64,000 nucleotides of DNA from Lumnitzera littorea. Its lineage: Eukaryota; Streptophyta; Magnoliopsida; Myrtales; Combretaceae. The stretch is from positions 78,689,052 to 78,753,051 of the forward strand of contig JAMXBB010000004.1 in assembly GCA_024138015.1 (NCBI GenBank). Reading direction: 5' to 3'. Positions 20,653-32,999 of the stretch are shown piece after piece; position 1 is the stretch's first letter, and the number at the start of each line of letters is the position of its first letter. Both the position numbers and the translations under genes were made by a program. The notes beneath the pieces are model-generated. The model had not been told where the DNA came from, did no database searches, and was given only the letters and a program-made list of their open reading frames with translations.

Positions 20653-21800
20653 TCAGATCACTACTATTTGCTTGTTCGGACACTGGGTAGCCATATGTTC
20701 AAATCCTTGGCATTTGAAACACTTGATCTCACTCGTCTTCTTCCCTGAACTCTGGCCCTTGTCGAACTTCCTTAAGGGTTCCTTCTCTTCGGCTTGGGTA
20801 GTTGGAATGGGTAGGGTCTTAACAACCTTACTTGGTTTTGTTTGCACTGGTCTACTTGGAATAGCTCGGTTGTTGCTTGGTCAGCTAATAGGTGGTTGGA
20901 ATCTTCCTATTCAACGCCTTTCTATTCTCTAAGTGGCTTAGATTATGTCATCAAGCGTTCTAATATCCAAGGTTTCCAGGACATCCCCAATCTCATACTT
21001 CAATCCACCAATAGATTGAGATATAGTTTGGTCCTCTGGCTCTATGACTTCACATCGGATTATTAACATTTAGAATTCCTTAACAAAAGTATCTACACTC
21101 AACCCTCCTTGTCTTAGTTCTTGCAGTCTTTTGAAGGTGCCTTGTAGATAATAGCTCAATACAAACCTTCTCCACATAACCCTCTTTATTTCATCCCAAC
21201 TCTTAATCTCTTACTCTCCTTCCCTTCTTCTGGTGGCTTGCAAGTTCTTTCACCATAAGGTGGCATAACCAATGAACTTTAACATAATAAATTTAACCTT
21301 TGCATTATTGGGCACTTCGTGGCATTTAAACTACTTTTCAATCTTATCTACCCAATCTAGGTAGTCCTCGATATCACCACTTTTAGAAAAAACTCAGGAT
21401 ACGCATGCTTAATCCTTTTGACCCTAGGGGCTTGTACATTACTTTCTTTAGCCTCATAGTATTCCTTTGCATTGTCAGCTCCTTTTGCTTCTTCCTTAAT
21501 CTCTTCAAGTGCTAGCCTTCATGTAGCATCCTTGCCAACTCCTTTAACTTAGGGTGGTCGAGCTGGGGCAACAACTTGGCCAAATTGACCATTGCTACGC
21601 TCTTGCTACTCACGTTTTCTAGTGGGGCTATTTCTAGTCAACAATCACCAAACTAGCTACTAAGTTGTTAAGTCTATCCAAGTAGTTGCCCACTAACTGA
21701 GGTGTGAAGCTTCCTTTTTGCCCTTAGCCATGTTGAGTATCACTTTCTTGGTTTCCCAAAGTTCCTTAAACACTTGAGTTTGACATTGATGGTTACTTCA
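20653..21800 (-). pseudogene. Gypsy 1 gag with intact-looking zinc knuckle
   Basis: The capsid part near 21260-21060 shows W-D-E-I-K-R-V-M-W-R-R-F-V and Y-Y-L-Q-G-T-F-K-R-L-Q, the retrotransposon gag signature. The nucleocapsid knuckle C-F-K-C...H...C (CX2CX4HX4C) is at 20680-20721 and complete. Stops and frame changes interrupt 21000-20850 and the N-terminal part. The N-terminus beyond about 21750 is not recognisable, so the start is uncertain. Confidence 0.8.
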
Positions 21801-21936
21801 CAAAAAATTATTGTTTAATAATACTACTTGAAGATCAATAACTGATACCCTAATTACTATGACAATTACACAACAAATGAACAGTCAACCACACTCACTT
21901 AAATAATATAGTAGTGGAATCTAGCTTTAAATATAG

Positions 21937-21955
21937 CCAGGCACTCTGATACTAA
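21937..21955 (-). promoter_or_regulatory. Primer-binding site of Gypsy 1 (Met-tRNA type)
   Basis: On the minus strand, three bases after the LTR end, the sequence reads TTAGTATCAGAGTGCCTGG, close to the TGGTATCAGAGC primer site complementary to initiator tRNA-Met. It fixes element orientation and the LTR boundary at 21958. Confidence 0.85.
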
Positions 21956-21957
21956 GA

Positions 21958-22870
21958 TGATATGGATTTCATGGATAAACATACGGACCCAATACCACGC
22001 ATAACCAAAAGGGTAGGTTTGGGCCACGAGATGGCTCAAAGAGTAAATGGTAATAAAAGATGAGTAGGAGTTCCTGTGCACTGACGGTGGATATGATGCA
22101 CTAACATCTCATACGAGCTCGGGTCACACTTGATATGATTTATAAGTATGGTCGTAGGTTACTCGCCACTAGTTCATGCATAATAGGCTAGATAAGAGTG
22201 GCTCAAAGTAAGTAGAAGAACACTTAGCTCAAGAGAGAGTAAAAGTTCAGTGTATTCTTTGTATGATGTTGTGGCTATTACATTATGTGAGTATTTATAG
22301 TACCCAATTAGGGTAAGTCCTAAATTATAAAAAATTACATAAATGGATCCCTATTTGCTAGGAAAAAGGAATAATTTATAAGGAAAGCACATAATTGTGC
22401 AAAAAAGAATATTCATTGTTAGAAAGGACAATATACGTACGTTTTACTCAATCTGTGGTCCCAATAATACTGCAAGCTAAGCAGGAGTATATCTTGATCA
22501 GGCCTGGTCGGCATCAATAGTTCGCCAGCTCTGATTGCCCGGGCTGGGCAAAGGTTGGCTCAAGGATAACTCACCTTTAAGATTATTCTTGGATGGTCGA
22601 CTTATGACAATTATTAGCTCGACCTTGGTACTATGAAGATAGCTGTATCTAGATTTAGTACTTTGATTAGTGTATTGTGGAGGGGTCGGTTCGGAACATT
22701 TGCTGGTCACCTTAGTAGCTTCTTAGATAGTATGGAGAGCAAAGTAGCTCGATAGATCGAATTAGGCTAAACACTGCTCCTTGGCGCTTAACTTACCTTA
22801 GATAGATCGGTGAACCATTTAAGAAAGCCCTTGAGCTCGAGAGCGCGTGATTGATCCTTAATCTCTATTA
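21958..22870 (-). repeat. 5' LTR of Gypsy element 1
   Basis: 913 bp, partner of 16633-17558. It has the same TATA position (22292-22300) and the same ends. The two LTRs differ at many places, mostly C/T and G/A, so the insertion is old. Confidence 0.93.
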
Positions 22871-22875
22871 TTAGT
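22871..22875. repeat. Target-site duplication TTAGT (right) of Gypsy element 1
   Basis: Exact repeat of 16628-16632. Confidence 0.9.
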
Positions 22876-23140
22876 GGTTTGTGGTCTTTATTAAGTTAAA
22901 AGATTTCTAAGTTTTGGGACATATTTGTGATTTTCATTTTATATTCTTAGGTTTTTCTCATGGTTATAACTTTATTAACTAAATGTAGATAGGAAAGTTA
23001 GTAGACTACTTACTCTACCGCCCATTCTAATCCTATAACCTTGCTTTATGCTTAGGTTTTATATTTACTTGAGTAATTACAACTTTATCCATTTATTAGC
23101 CAATTCTAATATGCATGTCCCTTTGTCTTGGTTTTTGCTA
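22876..23140. other. Unassigned AT-rich stretch
   Basis: Non-coding; nothing recognised. Confidence 0.4.
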
Positions 23141-23149
23141 TTTAAATTT

Positions 23150-24227
23150 AGGTAAAGTGCAAATTTAATCTTAGTGTTTACTTTTTTTTGTTTTTGTTTA
23201 ATCCTAAATCTTTATTTTAGCATTCAAGTTCTTAATGCGTATAAACTACTCTTTTTAATGACGATGTTAATTTTTTCATTAGAGAATGAGATGTGGTAGC
23301 CTTTAATTGGCCTAAATAGTAAATTTAATTAAGCAATATAAGAATATATATATTATTTAAGTAAATTATTGAAAAACATAGAAGTTGGAAAAATTTAAAA
23401 TTGGAAAATAAAGCAAATTATAGAAATTAAAATAATATGTGACAACATTTCGTTGGTTTGCACAATTATACAAATTAAATAAAAAGTATAGAAATATAAA
23501 ACTTTTGAAAAAAAGTAAGAAAAAGAAAAAAAAAATGCAATCAATTAAAAAAAAAAATAGTTTTGATCACTCTATGGTTAGTGGTGCTTAGTAGTGATTT
23601 ATGAATGTATATAAAGGCCAATAAGAGGGTGGTGGTTTAGAAAAAAAGAGGTGAGGGGTGTTTGTTGCTGGATCCCATATAGGTGGCCCCTTACCCCTTG
23701 GCTATGGCCATAGGTAGCTAAAATGGTTAGAAACACTAAGTGGCTTGTGACTTACTAACTAAAAAGGGTCAATTCCATCTACCATTGGTGGTAGGTGGCA
23801 TTTTTTTTTTTTTTTGAAAAATTTAAGTGGTTGACGATGATTGCCTACCACCATTAATGGGAGAAATTAATCCACTTTAGTTAGTGGATCATAACTCACT
23901 TAGTATTTTTAGCTGTTTTGGCAACTCCTTGCTAGAGATTAACTAGAATTATTTTTTTCTTATATTTTTTTTTCCTAATTTTCACCTTTTTGTCTTTTGA
24001 TTTTTATATTTTTATTATTTTATATTTTATTATAATATTAATTTGTATACTTACATGACCAATGAGAGGCCAACATTTATCATTCTTTAACAGAAAAATT
24101 AATGCCGCTATCAAAAGTATTCGTTTGTGAACGTTTCCAAACATCGAGGATTTAAGTTAAAAAAATAAAAATTTAGAACTAAAATACAAAGACAATGCAA
24201 CGCTGTTGACTAAATTTATATTTTTCC
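23150..24227. mobile_element. Mutator-like non-autonomous fold-back element
   Basis: The two halves are inverted repeats of about 500 bp around a T-rich centre near 23815. The inner arms 23695-23795 and 23835-23935 pair closely (for example CTACCATTGGTGGTAGG against its complement). The outer arms near 23265-23320 and 24065-24115 also pair. The ends are AGGTAAAGTGCAAATTTAATC and the complement of GGGAAAAATATAAATTTAGTC. The 9-bp TTTAAATTT flanks both ends (23141-23149 and 24228-24236), the duplication length of Mutator elements. There is no transposase ORF. The AT-rich palindromic duplication is weaker evidence than a mixed one. Confidence 0.7.
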
Positions 24228-24236
24228 CTTTAAATT

Positions 24237-25596
24237 TTGATTTTAGTGAATTCAAAGATTACAAGCTTTTGCTTTTAATCATGTTTTAATCTAGATGTTG
24301 TATAGAAATTGACAATAGTAGTTCCCTAACTTTCACATTTCTTCCATTAGATGCTAAACTTTGAAACTGTTTAGTTTTGATGCGTCAACTTTTTGACATA
24401 AGTTAAATAAGTCAATATTTTATAATGTGGTGATAAAAGATAGAATATGATTTCAATTATTGCTAACATAGATGTTAGAAAATGGCTTTAACTGGAGCAA
24501 ATTACCAAATTCAATGGAAACTCAAATCCATTACCTTACGCTTTCACAAGGATGAAATAAAATAGTTACTTTAGCTTGTAAGACTATTTGTTAGTCTTGG
24601 TTTTGTGGAATTTCTATTATATGAAATTTGTGTTATTGCTAAAGAAGGGATTGCAATTCTTTTTCAATTCAAAAGGACTAGTTATTCCTTATTCTTTTCC
24701 TTACATATTTTCATATTCTATTCACCCTACTCTAACAATTAAGACATGGACTAATATAAAGATATATTAATACTTTTAAATATACTCAGAATTTATTATT
24801 TGTATTATATCCTAAATGCAACTACATAAAGTAATAATTATTGTTTTTCTATTCTATTTTTTAAAAATTACTATTTTATTATTATCTTATTTTATTCTTG
24901 TAGTGATACACTTTTAAGAGTCATAGTGTAATTACATAATTTTTTTTATGACTACAAATTTTAGGTAAATTTTTTAAATAGAAATCATAAGCTCAATGCT
25001 TCTTAGCATTAACTACATAAGGAAAAATGGGGTATGAATGGATGGAGGGAAGGAGAGTGGGGGAGAGGATATGACAGTGAACATCTTGTCTATACTCCAT
25101 TATTGAATCAAATGTTTTGGATTTGCATAATCTGTTATATTTTATAAAGATTTTGTAAATCTGAAAAATAGAAAATATTATCGTCAACAAATTTGCTAAA
25201 TAAATAGAATAAAGAGGAGATATTGGATAGTAAGGATGCATACTCCATTAGATTTCTCAAAATTCGAGTAAAACCTTACAAGTTTAGAGTTCGTATCTTA
25301 TATTTGAAATTGCTTGATAAAGATAATAAGTAAATGTGAGCTTGACTTAATTAACTTGATTTTTTTACCAATTTTTTTCTTGAAATATTTTAAAATTCAA
25401 ATTTAAATGAAATTAAGCAAAATAAAAACTAACACTACTAATTTTCCTTAAAAGAAACTTGTTGACTTTTAATCGTAGTGTCGTGATTATTTTGCTGTAT
25501 TCTATTGAGTATCACATTTATTTTGTGCATTAATTTAATATTATCTTATGATTTTTTATTGATTTTAGATTTTCCATCAATAACTATTTTAGTCTT
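24237..25596. other. Unassigned AT-rich intergenic stretch
   Basis: No long ORF, LTR pair or hairpin was recognised. Short open stretches here have no motif and a composition expected from AT-rich DNA. Confidence 0.4.
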
Positions 25597-25601
25597 GAAA
25601 T

Positions 25602-26572
25602 TGATATGCATTGGGGATTGAACACATGAGGAATATTAAAATAAGAAAAGTAAACAAAGCAAAGAAGAAAAGATTTAGCAACCTATAAGCTACTTACTGT
25701 ATGTGATGCACTAAGCCTCACGACCTAGTAACTAGCTTGATATTACGCACAAATGAGTCACATGAGTTACTCGCCACTACTCTTGCTAAAGAAGTAGATA
25801 AGAGTAAAGAAAATTTAAGAGAATCTTCTCAAGAGTATTCAAAGGTATTATTCATTAAAGTGGAAGATGATGCTCCATTGTACAAATTTGGATTAAATAC
25901 CCAACCATTAGGGCTTATAATGAAAAAGGAAATCATAAAAGGGAAAAAATGTTACAAGACCAAAAATGGATAACCTAGGACACATCCTAAAGGGGTAAAG
26001 CAAAAAAAAAAAAAAAAAAAAAGGTAAAAAGAATAATGTTAGGAGAATCATTCTTAGGATTTGTGTATAAGACACGTTTTGGCTCTATATAGGATTTTCT
26101 GATAAAAGCAAAAAATGTCAGGAGAATCATCTTTAGGATTTGTGCATAAGACACGTATTGGCTTTAGATAGGACCTTTTAACAAAAGCGAACAATGGATA
26201 TCCAACTATCTTTAGGCGATATTGATACTTAGATCTTTAAGTAGGAAATAGAGGGAGCTATAAGGAAGTCTGATTAGCTTATCTACATTAAGTTAAGTTA
26301 AGTGGATGGATAGCTAGGCTCTAGACTTAGGAGGCTTAGGCATGGGGAAAACTACATAAGGGTCGAATCATTAGACTTATGCAAGGTTAGGTTAGGAGTC
26401 ATCTTTGCCTGGATTGATGTTTGCTATTCAGCTAGACAAAAATACAGTAAGCCTTGGATAAGGTAAGTATCTTTATCGTCTACTAGTTCTCGAGCTAAGA
26501 TACATTAAGTAAGGCATTACAAACCCCCTAGCTTAGCTTTTGGCGATTGGTTTAGGGACTTAATTCCTATTA
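25602..26572 (-). repeat. 3' LTR of Gypsy element 2
   Basis: 971 bp, beginning TGATATGC on the plus strand and ending CCTATTA. It matches 34569-35470, except that it has gained an A run at about 26001-26020. The bases just to its right (26573-26590) read AGGGAGAA on the minus strand, a likely polypurine tract. Confidence 0.9.
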
Positions 26573-26599
26573 TTCTCCCTAGAATTTGGAATTTTTGAC

Positions 26600-27713
26600 C
26601 TCAATACAGAGTTCTCTTCTTGCTTTTCCTCTTCTTCTAAGTGGTAGGGAATTAGGTCAGATATGTCGAAGGTGGAGGTGACACCATATTCTTTTGGCAA
26701 CTCAATTTGGTAGGTGTTATGGTTGATTCTCTTCAAGACTTATGAATGCATCACAAGCTATTGGAGATAACTTATTATTCCTGAGGTTCATAAATCTTTC
26801 CTTGTTGAGATGGATCCAGACTAGGTTTTTAGGGTTGAAGTGCATAGCTTATTGACCTCGACTATTGATTTATTGTTGCTTCTAATTAAACTTAGAAATT
26901 TGGTCATTTATCTTTTGATGTTGCTTGTGTAATTCTTGAGCTAGGCTAACTCCTTATAAGTTCTCTTAGGTAGTAGTAGGGGCTCTTATTATGTCAAGAG
27001 GAATGGTTGGTTTACATCCAAAGTCAACCTTAGAGGAAGTTTGTCTTAATAGTACTATGGATAGATTAGTTGTATGTGAACTCTATGGTTGATAAGGACA
27101 AATCCCAGTCCCTTAATTTCTTCCCAACAACAGCTTCAAGTAATGCATCAATGCTCTTACCACTTTGGTTTATCTATCTATCTTTAAGGTCGGAAGAAGG
27201 GGTTGGAGCCAAATATGAACTTTATGCCAAGTCTCTTCCTTAGGGTCCTCTAAAAAAAACTTAAAAACTTGGTATCTCGATCATATGTGATGGACTTCGG
27301 GTCTCCATGTAGCTAGATAGCTTTGTGCAAGAAAAGGTCAGCAATTTATAAAGCATTGTTAGTCTTATAGTACGATATGAAGTGTACTATATTATTGAAG
27401 CGGTCTACATCTACAAGGTTAGCATCTCTTCTTCAAGACATCTTATGTAACACTAAGACAAATTCTATGTTGAGAATTTACTATAGGCTGGTTAAAGTAG
27501 ACAAGAGCATGTATTCTCTATAAGGCTTCTTCCTTCCCTTAATACCCTATAGGTCTCATAACTTCTGACCACCTTGTGGATGTCCCTAGCCATTGTTGGC
27601 TAGTAAAAATTCTTTTTCAACAGCTTGACAATTTTAGTCTCACCAAAATGCCCTAACAGTCCTCCACTATGAGCTTTTCTAACCAATTATTCCTTAACTT
27701 AAATGCTTGGGAT
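26600..27713 (-). pseudogene. Gypsy 2 integrase, part after the inserted LTR
   Basis: From 27700 downward the minus strand shows R-K-A-H-S-G-G-L-L-G-H-F-G-E-T-K, the zinc-binding start. A degraded core with several stops follows. Near 26820-26700 come W-I-H-L-N-K-E-R-F and N-L-R-N-N-K-L-S-P, the post-core region seen intact in Gypsy 1. Frames change repeatedly, and the catalytic residues cannot all be located. It ends just before the left LTR. Confidence 0.75.
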
Positions 27714-30700
27714 GTCACATCCCGGCATAGCATAGGATGTACCATCATATAGGAATATCTGTTTATACTTAACAAAAGTTCTATTTATAATAAATGAGTA
27801 TTACAATAGAGTTCAGCTTTATACTTGTTTATACAAAAAGTACATCCATTGAACTTAACCAAACCTAAAATACAGTACCTTTTTTTTTTTTTATATGTAT
27901 AAATCCTTTATAGAACTAAGAACAAAATACAATAAGACTTCTTTAAAAGCGGTTAACTTCGTCTTATGTGCTCTCAAAAGACTTTTTCCCCCAGTTGGTG
28001 TTGCTCAATCAATTCTCTTCATAACTTGAGGATACACAAGTATCCCTTCAACTCTTTGTGAGCTAAGTGAGAGTAGATAAAACAAAACACAAAACATACA
28101 TAACATACATTCACAAAGATCAGTACTATAGGACATTTAATCTCATAACTCGAGTCATTAATACAAACTGTTTATGCAAAAAATCCGTACTATGCTCATG
28201 CATATGACATGTATCGGTACCGAGCATCTTGATACTACTTTTAGGAACCTAAGGCAACAAGGAGTTGCTTAGAAGTAGGACCTCTAATAAAAACCACCTA
28301 CTATGGTTTGAATAATCCAATACGTAATCTATTATGTTATACAATGTGGCCATAATAAGTTGAGCAATGCAGTCTATATGCTTAAAAGCTAACTTAACAA
28401 TTTTCAAGCTTTATAGAAACTCGACCCGTAAGTTCTTTCGTACCATCCCATGAATGCAGTAGATAGTACAATAACCTAGTATTTGGTACGAATCTCAAGT
28501 TCCACGTTACAAACGATTCAACTATCTTAACTTCAGCTTTGTTTCTCAGCTTTATATTACATTCCTTCTCGTAGGGTTTACTTAGGCGAATACCCTAAAA
28601 AATAGTTTAGTTTCCAAGTTTTCCAAATAGAAATACATATCGATGAATCAGACATACACAAGGAAACATTTCACTTAGTCAACACATTCAACAAAATTAG
28701 GTATTTAATCCATTTAGCATGTCATTACAAATCACAACATAACTAACTCCAAGTCAAGTAGACATAAGTCTACTCGTACAAAAATAGAAATATCCACTTA
28801 CCCGAGCCCGACAGTAGCGTAAAATCCTAAGCTTCATGATGTGGTTATTCCTCACCTATCACACCTAGTAAAATCCATATAGATCCTAAGTCAACTATGG
28901 GTCAATACTAAATTCTTATGCATTTTTGCTATTGTATTTCCTAACTTAATTTGATTGTATCTTATTCATTTCTTATTGGATTTTGATACGCTTTATATTG
29001 TCGTGATTATTATTTTGAGTACTATTAGGATATTTTAAGAATCAAGACTTATCAATTTTTGTCAAAATTCTAAAAATATACTTTCATGTTATTGATTTAA
29101 TCTGCATTATTATGATTTTGTAATTAACTCAAATAAATCCTAAATCTAAATTAAAAGTCATAAAATTCCTCATTCCCTGGTTGGTCAGCATTCATTATGT
29201 ACTCAAGAATGCAAATCCTTTACATGTTTAACAAATATCACATTAGTACCAATTAGTATAACATATATTAGACTAATATATAGGTTTATATTATGAAAAT
29301 ACATAATAAATAGTATATGAGCCCGATTAATTCTACAAAAAATCTTATAGACTCACAAAATTATGTAGTTTAATTATTGGCCATGAATTATACTAAACTA
29401 GCTATTATATATTTTTATGAAAATAGTGATTTTAACTCAAAATTAGTGATTTTAACTCAAAATTAGCGAAAATTAAGCAAACAAGTGAATTTAATCACAA
29501 GATAAAATTCAAGTGTCCTAATCATCATTATGAACTTACAAAAATCATAATACATATGGCTCACACTTTGATTTTGTTAAAAACTAATTAATTTACTAAA
29601 ATAGCAAAATTGCCAATTTTATCTAAAATAATTACAATAAATAGTAAACATGATTATTTCCGAAATTCTTATTACTACAATTAAATACATATATTCACTA
29701 TGTTACATACAAATTTTCAACTCAGAAGGACATTATTTACTATTTCTAAAATTTAATTCATTTTTGTCCAAACAAAGCCATTTCTTAAGGACCATATATT
29801 TCCAATAATTATTTATCAAAAATAAAATTACTACATTAATCTACACATAAAATAACTCTTGAAAACCAATTTTCACTATTAAATAACATCATTTGATATT
29901 TTTAGAAAAATTAAAAAGTTTCAGTTGAAAATTTGGTTCACCTGAATCAACTGCCTTCGGCCACCCTCCAACCACCCAACCTTATTGGAACACTTCGTCT
30001 GGTGGTGCTTTGCTTGATCGTAATCGGCCACCATAACTGGATATCAAAAACTTATTGAACTGGTCTGATTAGATTATGTGCTTTATTTTTGTTCTAATTT
30101 TCTTATTTTTTTCTAATTTGTCTCGAAATTTTCTTAAGTGTTTTTCTTATATTTTCAGATTTCCAAAATGTTGTTTTTGAAGTGCAGATACCCTATTTAT
30201 ATTTTCCAAATGGATTAGGATTTATAAAAATTGGACATGTAGCTTATACATGTCATTTTTTTTGAATTTTCAATGCATAAGGTGTCAATTCCTCATTTCT
30301 TAGCTTTTGACTCATCATCCACATTAATCTTAGGCTACCACATAGTTATGATGACTCATCTTTTCATTTTTTAATTAATTTTCCATTTTTTTATGTTAAT
30401 TTACCTTATTTTAATAATAATTTCTTATTATATCTGTATATTTAATACAAATAATGCATATTCTATTTTAATACATGTATATTATATATAATTCAATTTC
30501 ATTTATTATTTTTGTATATTAAATAACTTATCTATAATATTTCACTATATCTAGATACTCAAATTTTATGATTTCAATATTTATCGACTTTAGTGATAAA
30601 TTGATGTTTTCTTAAATTAATATTTTTATATAACTTATTTTGAGAAATTAACTTTACTTGAATGATTTTATATCATTTTCCTAACCTTACTATGAAGTTT

Positions 30701-30791
30701 GAAATTAAATAGATATCATAACCCAGCGCTTTAAATTTAAGGGCTTGGATCTTAGGGTAAGCGTGTGTGCTTGAAATCCTAGGATATTACA
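27714..30791 (-). repeat. Solo LTR (3.08 kb, Tekay/Del-like) inserted in Gypsy 2 integrase
   Basis: On the minus strand it begins TGTAATATCC and ends GGGATGTGACA, the ends typical of large plant chromovirus LTRs. It is flanked by TGGGA (27709-27713) and TAGGA (30792-30796), a duplication with one G/A difference. It interrupts the integrase zinc-binding segment of Gypsy 2: L-F-K-G...L-C-I lies on one side, and the R-K-A-H-S-G-G continuation on the other. A TATA box (plus-strand TATTTATAT, 30194-30202) lies about 590 bp from its start, as in the solo LTR at 52567. No coding region; family label inferred from ends and size. Confidence 0.82.
29417..29467. repeat. Short tandem duplication
   Basis: A ~20-bp unit AGTGATTTTAACTCAAAATT occurs twice in a row inside the solo LTR. 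Simple local duplication. Confidence 0.9.
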
Positions 30792-30796
30792 TAGGA

Positions 30797-32215
30797 TACA
30801 GAGTTATAGCCCCTTAAACAAGATTACCCATCCTTCATAAACATTTACCAATAGTAATTCCATCCTCACATTTCTCAACCATTGGAAGAAACTAAGGGTC
30901 CTGAGCATATTGTTTAGTGATAAGGGAAAATCCCAATATTTTGGTTTGGAGGTTGGTGAATACAGCATGGCATATGCGAGAAGGCATTGGCCATTACATT
31001 AGTATTATCCTTTTTACGCTTGATGACATATGAAAAGCCTTCTATGAATCCAACCACTTTGCTTGCCTCTTAGAAAGTTTGCTTTGACTACTAAGGTGCT
31101 TCTAAGACTTATGGTCCATATAGATAATAAACTCTCTCGGCGATAAGTAGTGCTACCAAATTGTAAGAGCTCGATATAGGGAGTAAAGCTCTTTCTTGTA
31201 TGTGGAGTAGTTTAAGGCAACATCACTTAGCTTCTTATTATGATAGGCTACAAGTTATCACTCTTGCATTAAGACGAGACTAATTCTAATGCCTAAAGTA
31301 TCACAATTTAGGTCAAAAGGCTTCTTAAAATCAGGTAGGGGTAATATAGGTCCTGAGGTCAACTTCTCTTCGATCTCTTGAAAACTCTTTTTAGCTTTCT
31401 CACCCCATTGGATTCCATCCCCTTTCTTGGTCAACTTGATTAATGGTGCCATTATGGTGCTGCATTTCCTAATGAAATGCTTGTGAAAGGAGGTAAGTCT
31501 ATAGAAGCTCTTAACCTCAACACAATTCAGACCTTCTCTTGGTCAGCATGGATTCTATTGCCATAAACAACAAAACTAAGGAAGCCAATTTTGTTCCAGT
31601 AGAAAGTTACTTCTTCACGTTTCCAAATAGTCTCTTAGCATGAAGTATGTCAAACACAAAATCGGAGGTGGCCTACATGGTTAGATAGATTGGCATTGTA
31701 GAGAAAGACATCATCAAAGTACATTACCATACATTTCCCAATCAAGGATAGCATAACATAGTTCATAGAGCCTCATGAATGTAAATAATGCATTTGTCTA
31801 GTGAAAGGGCATGACTAATTACTCATATAAGCCATGTCTAATCTTGAAGGCAGTCTTCCATTCATTTCTTAGCCTCATATGAATTTGATTGTAGTCACTC
31901 CTTTGATTGATTTTTTAGAATGCCTTGGTGCCATGGAGCTTGTCCAATATGTCCTAAGGTACTGGATACTTATATTTGATAGTAATACAGTTGATAGCTC
32001 AACTATTGATAAATATGTACCATGAACCATCCTTCTTAGACACCAGCAGAGCAAGCATAACACATGGACTCATACTCTTTCCCAACATAGCTACGCTTTA
32101 TGATCTTGTCCATTTGTCTTTATAGCTTAACTGCTTACTTAAGGTTTATTCTATCAGCAGGTTCAATTAGTAGGGTATTACTACGCTATATGTCTATATA
32201 ACACTCAATTTCTCA
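30797..32215 (-). pseudogene. Gypsy 2 reverse transcriptase and RNase H
   Basis: RT spans roughly 32120-31600. The catalytic Y-F-D-D box at 31710-31721 keeps both Asp codons. 31452-31258 encodes the connection to RNase H, with W-G-E-K-A-K-K-S-F, L-P-L-P-D-F-K-K-P-F and C-D-T-L-G-I. RNase H continues to about 30990 with stops. Near 30860-30800 the start of the integrase N-terminal region (L-F-K-G, then L-C-I) is cut by the inserted solo LTR. Frameshifts and stops abound elsewhere, although the RT box is better preserved than in Gypsy 1. Confidence 0.82.
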
Positions 32216-32589
32216 GATCGATGGCCGCTCCTTAGGCAACTCCATGGGAAATAGGTCAGCTAATTCCTCAATAAATCTTCTTACTTCCTTAAGTACTGAC
32301 TCTAAGCCTCTTAATACCAATAGTTTGCGAATCAATAGAAACATGAGCCCATAGGCCTTTATAACTTCTTGTAGTTCACCTTTGAAAAGGATCAATGCCT
32401 TCTTTTTGGAAGCTCGATAATTTGACTGTGAGTCTCATTGATTTGACTTGGGTTAATAAGCTGTAGCATTATCTTCTTTTCATCCTTGATGAAGGTGTAT
32501 GTATTTTTGTACCCTTTATGTATAACACATTAGTCAAATAATCATAGTCTTCCTAATAGCATATGCAAGGCATCCTATAGGAACGCCAT

Positions 32590-32960
32590 TGTAGAATGCT
32601 TCATCTTTATACAAATTCCTAACAGTGAAGGGTACCTTTACTTGCTTGATCACATGCAATGTGCCTTCATCGTGGATCTAATGCAACTTATAGGGCTTTG
32701 GATGTTTGGAGGTTAGCAAGCCCAACTTTCACACAAGAGACTGTGCAGTTACATTAGTGTAGCTTTGTCTATCCATAATAATGGTACAAATTTGCCCTTG
32801 AATCATACACTTGGTATGGAATAGGTTCTTATGCTTCTCTTCCTTAGAGCTCGGTATAGTTGTCATCACTCTCTTAAGAACCAAACTTAGTGCTTCACCT
32901 TGGTCGGTATAGATATATGTCCCTTCCTCTATGTTTTCTTCAGGTTCTTTCTCCTGGACT
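32590..32960 (-). pseudogene. Gypsy 2 aspartic protease
   Basis: Near 32800-32720 the minus strand reads C-T-I-I-M-D-R-Q-S-Y-T-N-V, aligning with D-S-R-S-Y-T-N in Gypsy 1 and D-G-G-S-C-T-N in Gypsy 3. The two residues after the catalytic Asp are Arg-Gln, so the active site is lost. It lies between the gag knuckle and RT, as expected. Confidence 0.8.
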
Positions 32961-32999
32961 TCCTTAACTAACTAATCTTCATCAGCACTATCCACTTTA

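Larger units (their letters stand above)
16633..22870 (-). mobile_element. Complete Ty3/Gypsy retrotransposon 1 (6.24 kb)
   Basis: Two LTRs in the same orientation flank a minus-strand gag-protease-RT-RNase H-integrase region. A perfect 5-bp target duplication (TTAGT) flanks the whole. A Met-tRNA-type primer site lies next to the right LTR, so transcription ran right to left. The integrase C-terminus ends about 30 bp from the left LTR and no chromodomain is seen. TGATA...ATCA LTR ends and this layout are reminiscent of centromeric CRM-type chromoviruses, but that is tentative. Frameshifts, stops and lost catalytic residues make it inactive. Confidence 0.95.

Noticed and set aside
19778..20932. 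Plus-strand ORFs of 96-117 codons
   Set aside because: They are antisense shadows of Gypsy 1 RT, protease and gag.
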